From NCBI GenBank assembly GCA_963811805.1, contig CAWESU010000002.1, positions 62,001-126,000 of the forward strand: a DNA stretch of 64,000 nt. Direction: 5' to 3'. The notes under the pieces are model-generated. The model searched no databases and was not told the origin of the DNA. It was given only the letters and a program-made list of their open reading frames with translations. This DNA is from DAHUXN01 sp963811805. Lineage in GTDB: Bacteria > Acidobacteriota > Terriglobia > Acidiferrales > UBA7541. A program made the translations under genes and the position numbers. This document shows positions 7,561-16,434 of the stretch, piece by piece. The first letter of the stretch is position 1. Each line of letters begins with the position of its first letter.

Positions 7561-7750
7561 TTCTAGGGCCGTTCCGACCGTTCGAGCAGCTCGGTGTGCG
7601 TGCGCCCGCGGCAATTTGCGTAAATGCTTGCCTTCGTTGGAACGGTAGCAGTCAAGATAACGAGCAAGAAGCGTCCAGTCAAGAAACGGCGGAGTTGAAG
7701 CGCCACTGCGAGCGACAAGTAGCACGTCGCCCGCGAAAGCGAAGAAAGCG

Positions 7751-7844
7751 CCTGTACGAGTGTACAGGTTCCTGTTACAGAACGACTCGGAACGGGAAGC
7801 GCAATTCCCAGTTGAGCGCGTGCTAGTGTTGGGACTTCTGTAAC
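7751..7844 (+). promoter_or_regulatory. Inverted repeats in the leader of the pilus operon
   Basis: The 321-nt gap 7561-7881 has no gene. Its second half contains a perfect 7-bp hairpin with a 4-nt loop (CCTGTAC, GAGT, GTACAGG at 7751-7768) and a 9-bp inverted repeat GTTACAGAA (7774-7782) with TTCTGTAAC (7836-7844). These lie 38-131 nt before the pilB start and could be an operator or 5' UTR structure controlling the operon. I see no convincing -35/-10 or -24/-12 pair. Regulatory role is inferred. Confidence 0.35.
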
Positions 7845-7881
7845 GGAAATCGGCGAAGCTTGCGCGCCAGGAGCAGAGTGA

Positions 7882-9597
7882 ATGTCGTCGCGCTTAGGTG
7901 AAATACTGGTTCGAGACAGCGTGATCTCGCAGGATCAGCTGAAGCAGGCGCTCGACTACCAGAAAAGGGAAGGCGGGCGGCTGGGCACATGCCTGGTGAA
8001 GCTGGGCATCGTGAGCGATGAAGATATTACCGCAGTGCTTTCGCGGCAGTATGGCGTTCCTTCCATCAATCTGAAGTTCTACGAAGTGGATCCCAGCGTC
8101 ATCAAGCTGATTCCGCAAGAGACCGCGGTGCGCTACCAGATTGTGCCGCTCTCGCGCGTAGGCTCGACGCTGACGATCGCGATGACGGATCCGACGAACG
8201 TCTTCGCGATGGACGATATCAAGTTCATGACCGGCTTCAACGTGGAGCCGGTGGTGGCTTCGGAAACGGCGATCGTGGAGGCCATCGGGAAGTTCTACGG
8301 CGCGGTGGAGAGCGTGGAAGAGCTGGACAAGGTGATGAAGGACCTTGCCGGCGACGACGCGGCGCTGGAGCTGACGCAAGAAGAAGCGGACATGGATTTG
8401 GCGTCGCTGGAAAAAGCGGCGGAAGAAGCACCGATCATCAAGCTGGTGAACCTGATTTTGACGGACGCGGTGAAGCGGGGAGCGAGCGACATTCACGTGG
8501 AGCCATACGAGAAGGAGTACCGCGTGCGGTTCCGCATCGACGGCGTGATGCAGGCGGTGATGGCGCCGCCGCTGAAGTTGAAGGATGCGATCACCAGCCG
8601 CATCAAGATCATGTCGAAGCTGGACATCAGCGAGAAGCGGCTGCCGCAAGACGGCCGCATCATGATCAAGTACCAGAAGGACGGGAAAAAGAAAGAATTG
8701 GATTTCCGCGTTTCGACGGTGCCGACGCTCTTCGGCGAAAAAATCGTGATGCGCTTGCTGGACAAGGAAAACCTGCGGCTGGATATGACGAAACTGGGGT
8801 TCGAGCAGCAGTCGCTAGACAAATTCTTGAAGGCGATTCTGCGGCCGTACGGAATGGTGCTGGTGACCGGGCCGACCGGATCGGGCAAGACGAACACGCT
8901 GTATTCATCGGTGGCGCGGCTGAACCAGCCGGACACGAACATCATGACCGCGGAAGATCCAGTGGAATTCCAGTTGCCGGGAATCAACCAGGTGCAGATG
9001 AAGGAGCAGATCGGGCTGAACTTCGCGTCGGCGTTGCGCGCTTTTTTGCGGCAAGACCCGAACATCATTCTGGTCGGCGAAATACGAGACTTCGAAACGG
9101 CGGAAATTGCGGTAAAGGCGGCGCTGACGGGCCACCTGGTGCTGTCGACACTGCACACCAACGATGCGCCGTCGACGATCAGCCGGTTGATGAACATGGG
9201 AATTGAGCCGTTCCTGGTGGCGACTTCGGTGAACCTGATCGCCGCGCAGCGGTTGGTGCGGCGAGTTTGCGCGCAGTGCAAGGAACCGCTGCAGATTACT
9301 CCGCAGGCGCTGGTGGATGCGGGTTACACGGCGGAAGAGTCGAAGGCGACCACGATTTATCACGGCCGCGGCTGCGGAACGTGCAACAACACGGGGTACA
9401 AGGGGCGCGTGGCGTTATATGAAGTGATGGAAGTGAACGACGAGCTGAAGGAATTGATTTTGGTGGGCGCTTCGGCGCTGGAGTTGAAGAAGAAGGCGCT
9501 GGAGGGTGGAATGATCACGCTGCGGAAAAGCGGGTTAATGAAGGTGGCGCTGGGAATGACCACGCTGGAAGAAGTGGTGCGCGAGACGGTGCTGTAA
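7882..9597 (+). CDS. pilB: Type IV pilus extension ATPase PilB
   Basis: A 571-residue hexameric ATPase that powers pilin insertion at the inner membrane. The N-terminal MshEN/GspE-N domain (about 1-150) is followed by a linker and the GspE core with RASDIHVEP-type entry (GASDIHVEPYEK), Walker A VTGPTGSGKT near 327-337, Asp box, Walker B ILVGEIRDFETAE near 396 and the His box GHLVLSTLHTNDAP. Two Cys pairs, CAQC near 464 and CGTC near 495, bind zinc as in PilB/GspE. It is the first gene of pilB-pilT-pilC-pilS-pilR, 19 nt before pilT. MshEN domains often bind cyclic di-GMP, and the LGEILVRDSVIS-type motif is compatible with that, but binding is inferred. Confidence 0.95.
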   Translation: MSSRLGEILVRDSVISQDQLKQALDYQKREGGRLGTCLVKLGIVSDEDITAVLSRQYGVPSINLKFYEVDPSVIKLIPQETAVRYQIVPLSRVGSTLTIAMTDPTNVFAMDDIKFMTGFNVEPVVASETAIVEAIGKFYGAVESVEELDKVMKDLAGDDAALELTQEEADMDLASLEKAAEEAPIIKLVNLILTDAVKRGASDIHVEPYEKEYRVRFRIDGVMQAVMAPPLKLKDAITSRIKIMSKLDISEKRLPQDGRIMIKYQKDGKKKELDFRVSTVPTLFGEKIVMRLLDKENLRLDMTKLGFEQQSLDKFLKAILRPYGMVLVTGPTGSGKTNTLYSSVARLNQPDTNIMTAEDPVEFQLPGINQVQMKEQIGLNFASALRAFLRQDPNIILVGEIRDFETAEIAVKAALTGHLVLSTLHTNDAPSTISRLMNMGIEPFLVATSVNLIAAQRLVRRVCAQCKEPLQITPQALVDAGYTAEESKATTIYHGRGCGTCNNTGYKGRVALYEVMEVNDELKELILVGASALELKKKALEGGMITLRKSGLMKVALGMTTLEEVVRETVL

Positions 9598-9615
9598 AGC
9601 GAAGGAGCACAGAAG

Positions 9616-10728
9616 ATGCCGAGTATTCCGCTGAGCGAATTGCTGAAGAAGATGATCGAGATGGGCGGGAGCGACCTGCATTTGTCGACGAACAGCGCGC
9701 CGCGGGTGCGCGTGAATGGGCATTTGCGGCCGCTGGACATGCCGCCCCTTACGGCGGCGGACACCAAGGCGCTGGCATACAGCGTGTTGACGGACGCGCA
9801 GAAGCACCGGCTGGAGGAAAACCTGGAGCTGGATTTTTCGTTCGGATTGAAGAGCCTGGCGCGCTTCCGCGGAAACATCTTCCATCAGCGCGGCGCGGTG
9901 GCGGCGGTTTTCCGAACCATTCCGTGGGAGATCAAGAGCTTCGAAGGGCTGGGATTGGCGGCGGTGGTGCGGAGCTTGTGCGACAAGCCGCGCGGCTTGG
10001 TGCTGGTGACAGGGCCGACGGGGTCGGGGAAGTCCACGACGCTGGCGGCGATGCTGGACAAGATCAACAACGAACGCGAAGAGCACATGATCACGATCGA
10101 GGATCCCATCGAGTTTTTGCACAACCACAAGAAATGCCTGGTGAACCAGCGTGAAGTGCACTCGGACACGCACTCGTTTTCGAATTCGCTGCGCGCGGCG
10201 TTGCGCGAAGACCCGGACGTGGTGCTGATCGGCGAAATGCGCGACTTGGAAACGATCGAGTCGGCGCTGCGCATCGCGGAGACGGGCCATTTGACGTTCG
10301 CGACGCTACACACGAATTCGGCGGTGTCCACGATCAACCGTATCGTGGACGTTTTTCCGGCGCACCAGCAGCCGCAGGTGCGCGCACAGCTCTCCATGGT
10401 ATTGGAAGGGATTCTTTGCCAATCGCTTTTGCCGCGGGTGGACGGAAGAGGGCGGGCCATGGTGATGGAAATCCTGATTCCGAACGCGGCGATCCGCAAC
10501 CTGATTCGCGAAGACAAAATTCACCAGATTTATTCGGCCATGCAGACAGGCACGGGAACGACGGGAATGCAAACCTTCAATCAGTCTTTGGCGAACGCGT
10601 ATTTCCAGAAAACCATCAGCATGGAAACGGCGCTTTTGCGGTCATCGAATCCGGACGAGTTACAAGATTTGATCAATCGTGGAGTGACTTCTCCTTCGAT
10701 GGCCGGAAAAACGCCGGCGCGCCGTTAA
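9616..10728 (+). CDS. pilT: Type IV pilus retraction ATPase PilT
   Basis: A 370-residue ATPase driving pilus retraction and twitching motility. It starts with the PilT PAS-like domain (SELLKKMIEMGGSDLHLS), then Walker A VTGPTGSGKSTTLAAML near 131-140, the Asp box TIEDPIEFLH, Walker B DVVLIGEMRDLETIE and the His box HLTFATLHTNSA. The PilT-specific motif AIRNLIRE appears near 290-298, which separates it from PilB. GAAGGAG precedes the start codon. Position between pilB and pilC fits the common pilBTC order. Confidence 0.96.
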   Translation: MPSIPLSELLKKMIEMGGSDLHLSTNSAPRVRVNGHLRPLDMPPLTAADTKALAYSVLTDAQKHRLEENLELDFSFGLKSLARFRGNIFHQRGAVAAVFRTIPWEIKSFEGLGLAAVVRSLCDKPRGLVLVTGPTGSGKSTTLAAMLDKINNEREEHMITIEDPIEFLHNHKKCLVNQREVHSDTHSFSNSLRAALREDPDVVLIGEMRDLETIESALRIAETGHLTFATLHTNSAVSTINRIVDVFPAHQQPQVRAQLSMVLEGILCQSLLPRVDGRGRAMVMEILIPNAAIRNLIREDKIHQIYSAMQTGTGTTGMQTFNQSLANAYFQKTISMETALLRSSNPDELQDLINRGVTSPSMAGKTPARR

Positions 10729-10764
10729 GGCGGGTCGAGGGAAAGGAAATAGGAGGCAACGGAC

Positions 10765-11982
10765 ATGCCGGTCTACACATATACCGGAGTGAATCGCGCG
10801 GGAACGAAGGTGACGGGGGAACGTTCTGCGACGACAAAGAGCGAACTGCAGAACGCGCTGCGGCGGGAGCAGATCAACGTCAGCAAAGTGTCGGAAAAGG
10901 GGAAGGAGTTCTCCATTCCGTCCTTTGGCGGCAGCAAGGTGAAGAACAAAGAGCTGGCGGTGTTCACGCGACAGTTCTCGGTGATGATCGACGCGGGCTT
11001 GCCGCTGGTGCAGTGTCTGGAAATTCTCGCGCAGCAGCAAGAGAACAAGACGTTCCAGAAGATCCTGACCGGGGTGCGCGGATCGGTGGAAGGCGGCGCG
11101 ACGCTGTCGTCGTCGATGAAGCAGTACGAAAAAGTTTTTGACCCGCTCTACTACAACATGGTGGAGGCGGGCGAGACGGGCGGTATTCTCGACACCATTC
11201 TGCAGCGCCTGTCGACGTATATCGAGAAGAACGTAAAACTGAAGCGCGCGGTGAAGTCGGCGATGATTTACCCGGTGGCGGTGCTGAGCATCGCCGGGGG
11301 CGTGATCGCGCTGCTGCTGTGGAAAGTGGTGCCGATCTTCGTGACCCTGTTTGCGGGCTTAGGAGCGGCGTTGCCGCTGCCGACACGCATTGTGATCGGG
11401 CTGAGCAATTTCGTGGGCAGCATTTACGGATTCCTGGTCGTGGTGTTCATCGCCGGCGGGGCCTTCGCCATGAAAGTGTGGTACGGAACGCCGCAGGGGC
11501 GGTTGGCGATCGATACCGGGTTGCTGAAGCTTCCGATCCTAGGAATGTTGCTGCGGAAGATTGCGGTGGCGCGATTCACGCGGACGCTCGGAACGCTGAT
11601 TTCGAGCGGCGTGCCGATCTTGGAAGGGCTGGACATCACGGCCAAGACCTCAGGCAACGCGGTGGTGGAGCGCGCGATTCAAAAGACCCGGAAAGCGGTG
11701 GAAGCAGGACGTTCGCTGGTGGATCCGCTGAAGGAAACGGAAGTGTTTCCGGGGATGGTGACGCAGATGATCGCGGTGGGCGAACAGACCGGCGCGATGG
11801 ATGCGATGCTGCAGAAGATCGCGGACTTCTACGAAGACGAAGTGGACGCGGCGGTGAAGGATTTGCTGACGTTGATGGAGCCGGCCATGATCCTGCTCTT
11901 GGGAATCGTGGTCGGCGGCATCGTCATATCGATGTACTTGCCGCTGTTCTCCCTGATTGGAAAACTGGCGACGGGGGGCTAA
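10765..11982 (+). CDS. pilC: Type IV pilus inner-membrane platform protein PilC
   Basis: A 405-residue polytopic membrane protein onto which PilB and PilT dock. It has two GspF domains: the first around 70-190 (FTRQFSVMIDAGLPLVQCLEIL and VEAGETGGILDTIL), the second around 270-395 (FTRTLGTLISSGVPILEGLDI and AVGEQTGAMDAMLQ). Three membrane segments lie near 170-195 (AVLSIAGGVIALLLW), 220-240 and 380-400. Length is typical. ATAGGAGGC precedes the ATG at 10765. It is the third gene of the first pilus module; a diverged homologue is encoded at 18728. Confidence 0.95.
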   Translation: MPVYTYTGVNRAGTKVTGERSATTKSELQNALRREQINVSKVSEKGKEFSIPSFGGSKVKNKELAVFTRQFSVMIDAGLPLVQCLEILAQQQENKTFQKILTGVRGSVEGGATLSSSMKQYEKVFDPLYYNMVEAGETGGILDTILQRLSTYIEKNVKLKRAVKSAMIYPVAVLSIAGGVIALLLWKVVPIFVTLFAGLGAALPLPTRIVIGLSNFVGSIYGFLVVVFIAGGAFAMKVWYGTPQGRLAIDTGLLKLPILGMLLRKIAVARFTRTLGTLISSGVPILEGLDITAKTSGNAVVERAIQKTRKAVEAGRSLVDPLKETEVFPGMVTQMIAVGEQTGAMDAMLQKIADFYEDEVDAAVKDLLTLMEPAMILLLGIVVGGIVISMYLPLFSLIGKLATGG

Positions 11983-12140
11983 GCCGAAGCGGAAGCTTCA
12001 GGGCGCCGGTGAAGAGCTGAGCCTCGGGATAGCGCGGCTTCTGGTTCGCAGCGAACCGGAGGCCGCAAGTTTTCCAGTTCTTCAAGGTGCAACTGAGATC
12101 CCGACTCCAGCGGGGGGTGGGGCGTCACGGATCATCGGGA

Positions 12141-13823
12141 ATGGAACTCACGCAAAACACGACGCAATGGCTGGAATGGCTGGGGCGCGTGCGGTTCCTG
12201 GTCATCTCCTTTCTGCTGGCAGTGGTGCTGGCGGTGCACCAGCTCACGCCGCTCCCGCTGACGGCGAAATACTTCGTTCCGGTAATTCTTCTCTGGTACT
12301 TGCTGGGCATCTGCTTCGTCATTTTGCTGCGCTGGATTCCGCAGGCTCGCTGGCATGCGCCGCTGCAAATTGTCGCGGACCTAATCCTGGTGACCGGATT
12401 GGTGTATGCGACGGGCGGACACGAAAGCTATTTCATCTCCCTGTACGTGGTGGTGATCTTGATGGCCTGCGTGATGCTGGCGCGGCGCAGCGTGTTCCTG
12501 GTAGCGGGCGGAGCATTTGCGCTGCTGGGAGGGCTGGTCGAGCTCGCGCAATATGGCGTAATACCGAACACCTCGCTGACGACTCCCACGCCACGCGTTC
12601 TGGCGCTGAGCGTATTGAGCAATCTGCTGGCGTTTCTGGCGGTGGCGTACCTGGGAAGCCTGCTGGCGCACATGCTGAAGAGCAAAGGAGTGGAGCTGGA
12701 AGAAAAGCGCGAGGAGCTCCGCGACCTGCAGGCGTTCAACGAAAACATCATCGAATCGATGCGCGGAGGGCTGATTACCACAGACCTGGACGGCAAGATT
12801 TTGCTGGTGAATCGCGCGGGCGGGGACATCGCGGGGATTTCCAGCGTGGCATTTCTGGGGAAGCAGATTCGCGAAGTGTTGCCAGGATTCTGGCTGACGG
12901 ATGCGGACACTGAATCGGGATTTATGGCGTCGCGGAAGGAAACGGAGATTCATACGCCGACCGGTGAAAAACGCTTTTTGGGCGTGTCGGTTTCTCCGCT
13001 GCAGACGGGACAGCATGGCGTGAGCGGATACGTTTTCAGCTTTCAGGATCTGACGGAACTGAAGCGTCTGGAGCGCGAAGTGGAAACGAAGAACCGAATG
13101 GCGGCGGTCGGCCGGCTCTCGGCGGCCATCGCGCATGAAATTCGGCAGCCGCTGACGGCCATGACTGGGGCGCTGAAAGAACTGGCGCGGCTGGCGCCGT
13201 TCGATGAAGACGACAAAAAGCTGGTGCAAATTGTGAGCCGGGAATCCGAGCGGCTGAACCAGATCATTACGGACTTCTTGGACTATTCGCGCGAAAAAAC
13301 GTATTCGTTTGCGGAAGCTGACGTGAACGGATTGATCGACGAGGCGCTGACGCTGATCGAACGCGAGCAGGGCGCGGCAGGAAAATACCGCATTGAGCGG
13401 CAACTTGCCGCGGAGCACGCGCAGGCGCGCGTGGACCGCGACCGCATCAAGCAAGTGATCTGGAACCTTTGCAATAACGCACTGCGGGCGATGCCCGGCG
13501 GCGGGACGCTGACGGTGAAACTGGATGCAGATGGCGAATGGGTGCGCATCGGCATTCGCGACACGGGCGTGGGCCTGGATGCGCGGCAGGCGGCGAAGCT
13601 GTTTGAGCCGTTCCAATCTGGCTTTCCCAAAGGGACCGGCCTAGGGCTGGCGATCGTGTATCAAGTGGTGCAGGCGCACGCGGGACGAATCCGCGTGGAA
13701 TCGGAACAAGGGCGGGGATCGGAGTTTATCGTCGAACTGCCGCGGCAGGGCGGCGCAGGATTCAAGGCAATGCATCTCAATACGAGTTACAGCGAGAAAA
13801 CGCAAGCGGCTCTTATGGAGTGA
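12141..13823 (+). CDS. pilS: PilS-like membrane sensor histidine kinase
   Basis: About 560 residues. Roughly six N-terminal membrane helices cover the first 190 residues (for example FLVISFLLAVVLAV and FVPVILLWYLLGICFVILL), then a PAS domain (around 210-320, FNENIIESMRGGLITTD), HisKA with phospho-acceptor His near 331 (SAAIAHEIRQPLTAMTGALK) and HATPase (NLCNNALRAMPGGG, GTGLGLAIVYQVVQAHAG). This matches PilS, the pilin-sensing kinase of type IV pili. The frame is open from a GTG at 12087, but similarity begins at the ATG at 12141, which I prefer although neither start has a strong ribosome binding site. The pilR gene starts 12 nt after the stop, so the two are co-transcribed. Confidence 0.9.
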   Translation: MELTQNTTQWLEWLGRVRFLVISFLLAVVLAVHQLTPLPLTAKYFVPVILLWYLLGICFVILLRWIPQARWHAPLQIVADLILVTGLVYATGGHESYFISLYVVVILMACVMLARRSVFLVAGGAFALLGGLVELAQYGVIPNTSLTTPTPRVLALSVLSNLLAFLAVAYLGSLLAHMLKSKGVELEEKREELRDLQAFNENIIESMRGGLITTDLDGKILLVNRAGGDIAGISSVAFLGKQIREVLPGFWLTDADTESGFMASRKETEIHTPTGEKRFLGVSVSPLQTGQHGVSGYVFSFQDLTELKRLEREVETKNRMAAVGRLSAAIAHEIRQPLTAMTGALKELARLAPFDEDDKKLVQIVSRESERLNQIITDFLDYSREKTYSFAEADVNGLIDEALTLIEREQGAAGKYRIERQLAAEHAQARVDRDRIKQVIWNLCNNALRAMPGGGTLTVKLDADGEWVRIGIRDTGVGLDARQAAKLFEPFQSGFPKGTGLGLAIVYQVVQAHAGRIRVESEQGRGSEFIVELPRQGGAGFKAMHLNTSYSEKTQAALME

Positions 13824-13835
13824 AAAGAGGGGACC

Positions 13836-15224
13836 ATGGCACACATGCTGGTCGTAGATGACGAAAAGTCCATCTGCGAACTGATGGAGATCACGTTCCG
13901 GAAGGAAGGGCATCGCGTTGAGGTGGCGAGCAACGGCGAGGCGGCGAAGCGGCGGCTGGAATCGCAAATCTATGACATCGTGATCTCGGATATCCGCATG
14001 CCGGATATGAGCGGCGTGGACCTGCTGCGGTATTCGAAAGAAGTATCCGCGGCAACGGTGTTCATTCTGGTGACCGGCGTGCCAACGCTGGGGACGGCGA
14101 TCGAGGCGGTGAACTTCGGCGCCGATCGCTATGTGATCAAGGGAGATAATCTGCTCGATGAATTGCTGCCGGTGGTGCATCAGGTGGCGGAGAGCCTGAA
14201 ACTAAAGAAAGAGGCGGGCATTCTGCGGCGGGAGCTGCGGCGGCTGACCGGGCTGGACAACATCGTGGGGTCAAGTCCGAAGATGCGCGCGATTTTCGAG
14301 CTGATTCAAACGATTGCGCCGCAATCGAGCCGCGTGCTGATTACGGGCGAGAGCGGCACCGGAAAGGAATTAGTGGCGCGGGCTATTCATGAGAACAGCC
14401 TGCGGGTGAAGGCACCGTTCATCACCATCAATTGCGGGGCGTTCCCGGAGACGCTGCTGGAGTCGGAGCTGTTTGGGTACATGAAAGGAGCGTTCACTGG
14501 AGCAAACGACAATCGCGCCGGACTGTTCCAGGCGGCCGATGGTGGAACGCTGTTCATGGACGAAATCGGGAACATGAGCCCGACGATGCAGGTGAAGCTC
14601 TACCGTGTGCTGCAGGAAGGCAAGGTGCGGCCGATCGGAAGCACGGAGGAAACGGACGTGGACGTCCGGGTGATTGCCGCGACGAACAGGGACCTGGAAA
14701 AGGAGATCGCCGAAGGACGTTTCCGCGAGGATTTGTATTACCGACTGAGCGTGATTCCCGTGCACCTGCCAGCACTGCGGGAGCGGCGGGAGGACATTCC
14801 GCTGCTGGCGCGGCACTTCCTGGAGCGTTTTCGCAACGCTACGGGAAAGAAGATTGAAGGCATCGAGCCGAAAGCCATGGAGCGGCTGGAGGCGTATGAC
14901 TGGCCGGGAAACGTGCGCGAACTGGAGAACACCATTGAGCGGGCGGTGGCGCTGGAAGCGGAGAAAAGGATCTCGCTGGAGGGCCTGCCGGAAAGAATCA
15001 TCATGTATTATCAGAACCATTTCGCGGAGCGACAGGTTCCAGAAGAGCCCAAGCGATTGATACCTGAAGGCGGACTGGACCTGGAAAAGCACATCGGAGA
15101 CTTGGAGCGGGCTTATTTGCGGGGGGCTTTGGAATGCTCTGGGGGAGTGCGAGTGAGGGCCGCAGAGCTGCTGCATATGACATACAGGTCATTTCGGCAT
15201 TACGCGAAGAAATATAGTATTTAG
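13836..15224 (+). CDS. pilR: Sigma-54-dependent pilin regulator PilR (NtrC family)
   Basis: A 462-residue response regulator. The receiver domain (1-120) has the phospho-acceptor Asp near 51 in IVISDIRMPD and the conserved Lys in VIKGDNLL. The AAA+ domain shows Walker A GESGTGKELVARAIH, the sigma-54 contact loop GAFTGA near 218 and Walker B GGTLFMDEIG. The C-terminal Fis-type helix-turn-helix is RVRAAELLHMTYRSFRHYAKK. PilR activates pilin transcription with sigma-54 after phosphorylation by PilS. The two downstream pilin genes carry -24/-12 matches, so they are its likely targets. The gene overlaps no neighbour and ends 255 nt before the first pilin. Confidence 0.94.
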   Translation: MAHMLVVDDEKSICELMEITFRKEGHRVEVASNGEAAKRRLESQIYDIVISDIRMPDMSGVDLLRYSKEVSAATVFILVTGVPTLGTAIEAVNFGADRYVIKGDNLLDELLPVVHQVAESLKLKKEAGILRRELRRLTGLDNIVGSSPKMRAIFELIQTIAPQSSRVLITGESGTGKELVARAIHENSLRVKAPFITINCGAFPETLLESELFGYMKGAFTGANDNRAGLFQAADGGTLFMDEIGNMSPTMQVKLYRVLQEGKVRPIGSTEETDVDVRVIAATNRDLEKEIAEGRFREDLYYRLSVIPVHLPALRERREDIPLLARHFLERFRNATGKKIEGIEPKAMERLEAYDWPGNVRELENTIERAVALEAEKRISLEGLPERIIMYYQNHFAERQVPEEPKRLIPEGGLDLEKHIGDLERAYLRGALECSGGVRVRAAELLHMTYRSFRHYAKKYSI

Positions 15225-15397
15225 TGCCATTTTGGGTCGACCGTTTTTGTCAAACCATGCGTCACTAAGTGGCGATTTTAGCTACTTACGTAGTTGTACG
15301 GACTACCTCCAAGACTGTCAATCCAGAGCCTGTCCTATAAAGGCCGCATTATAAATATCTTACGTGTAGAGAACCAAGAGAGAAGGCGTCGCGAGGA

Positions 15398-15414
15398 TTG
15401 GCCTTTGACCTGCC
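15398..15414 (+). promoter_or_regulatory. Sigma-54 (-24/-12) promoter of pilin 1
   Basis: TTGGCCTTTGACCTGCC has GG and GC separated by exactly 10 nt, with the TTGGC and TGC blocks of the sigma-54 consensus. Transcription would start near 15425, about 55 nt before the pilin ATG. A sigma-54 activator (PilR) is encoded just upstream. The rest of the 255-nt gap 15225-15479 shows no gene; the PilR binding site is probably there, but I cannot pinpoint it. Confidence 0.7.
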
Positions 15415-15479
15415 ACTTATGAAGGTGCCGGATGAGAGAGAGTTCCAAAAAGGTACGGCAACATTCCTAAGGAGACAAC

Positions 15480-16025
15480 ATGAAGAGGAACCAGAAGGGC
15501 TTTTCGTTGATTGAGTTGTTGATCGTGGTGGCAATCATCCTGATTATCGCCGCGATTGCTATTCCGAACCTGCTGCGCTCGAAGATGGCCGCCAACGAGG
15601 CCTCGGCAGTGGGCTCGATTCGTACCGTCGTGACCGCTTCCATCACTTACAATTCGACCTATGGGAACCAGTTTCAGCCTACGCTGGCGACCTTGGGACC
15701 CCCGGCGGGCGGCGGCGCAGTGAGCTGCGCGGCTGCCGGTTTGCTGGATCCGCTTCTGTCTGGTGTGAACCCGGCCTCCGCGACTCCGCAAAAGAGCGGA
15801 TACCAGTTCACCTATACCCCGACGGGTGCGCCGACTGCTCCGGTGCCAGCAGGTTGCACGGCTGGTTCGGCAGGGTTTGTGATCGCGGCCAAGGCGATTA
15901 CCCAGGGCACCACGGGCAACCGCTCGTTCTGTTCGGACGAGACGGGCGTGCTGTATGACGACCCGACAGGCGGGACCACGGCAACGACCGAGGCCACCTG
16001 TGAAGCATTGACCCCGTTGCAGTAA
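15480..16025 (+). CDS. pilA: Type IV major pilin, copy 1
   Basis: A 181-residue prepilin. The short leader MKRNQKG is cut after Gly by prepilin peptidase, leaving FSLIELLIVVAIILIIAAIA with Phe1 and Glu5. The hydrophobic helix is followed by a small globular part with four Cys (SCAAAG, GCTAGS, SFCSDE, ATCEAL), probably two disulfides. AAGGAG stands before the ATG. The family resembles the short pilins of Acidobacteriota and Deltaproteobacteria. A second copy 955 bp downstream differs in the coding region by only two bases after codon 3. A sigma-54 promoter precedes it and a hairpin terminator follows. Confidence 0.93.
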   Translation: MKRNQKGFSLIELLIVVAIILIIAAIAIPNLLRSKMAANEASAVGSIRTVVTASITYNSTYGNQFQPTLATLGPPAGGGAVSCAAAGLLDPLLSGVNPASATPQKSGYQFTYTPTGAPTAPVPAGCTAGSAGFVIAAKAITQGTTGNRSFCSDETGVLYDDPTGGTTATTEATCEALTPLQ

Positions 16026-16055
16026 GAGCGGCGAGGACACAGGAGTTACGATACG

Positions 16056-16080
16056 GAGGGAGGGGGCCATCCCCTCCCTC
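16056..16080 (+). terminator. Hairpin terminator after pilin 1
   Basis: GAGGGAGGGG (16056-16065) pairs perfectly with CCCCTCCCTC (16071-16080) around a 5-nt loop, 31 nt after the pilin 1 stop. The T-tract after it is weak (ATTGTATTG), so it may stop only part of the transcription or protect the mRNA 3' end. Confidence 0.65.
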
Positions 16081-16344
16081 ATTGTATTGTGTGCAAGGCA
16101 AGGAAGAAGAGGGCTGGCTGGCACAAGGGCCGCAGAGGGCCAGGTGAAGAGAAACAAAGGAGTTAGGCCCTAGAGGGGGGACAAGTTACGGCGAGAAAGC
16201 GTGACATTTCCCGTCATTTCTTGAGAGGCCACTTTGGGAAACAGAGCGCACAAATGGGACTAGGGGCTGGCGCTTCGCTAATATGGCCAGTATTATCATA
16301 GAGATGGGAATGATGGCAGGCCGAGGCTGGCTCGACAATGGGGG
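16081..16344. other. Intergenic region between the twin pilins
   Basis: The 409-nt gap 16026-16434 holds the terminator of pilin 1 and the sigma-54 promoter of pilin 2. Between them I see no gene and no sequence shared with the upstream flank of pilin 1, so the coding copies are far more alike than their surroundings. A PilR enhancer site is expected here but not recognised. Confidence 0.5.
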
Positions 16345-16361
16345 TTGGCATGTGAAGTGCC
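16345..16361 (+). promoter_or_regulatory. Sigma-54 (-24/-12) promoter of pilin 2
   Basis: TTGGCATGTGAAGTGCC has the invariant GG and GC at 10-nt spacing and matches the -24 block TTGGCA well. Transcription would begin near 16372, about 63 nt before the ATG at 16435. The flanking sequence is unlike that of the pilin 1 promoter, but the element and its distance to the gene are conserved. Confidence 0.72.
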
Positions 16362-16434
16362 TGTTAGAGCATGCCGCCAAGGAATCCAGGCATCACCCCT
16401 TGGAAGGATTCAAGGACTTTCGGGAGAGGAAAAA

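Noticed and set aside
12381..13616. Minus-strand open frame of 411 codons opposite pilS
   Set aside because: Same Arg/His/Gln-rich composition and no similarity; pilS covers the region with all kinase motifs.
16345..16434. N-terminal extension of pilin copy 2 by 30 codons
   Set aside because: It would cover the sigma-54 promoter and replace a canonical 7-residue leader; the ATG at 16435 has a good ribosome binding site.
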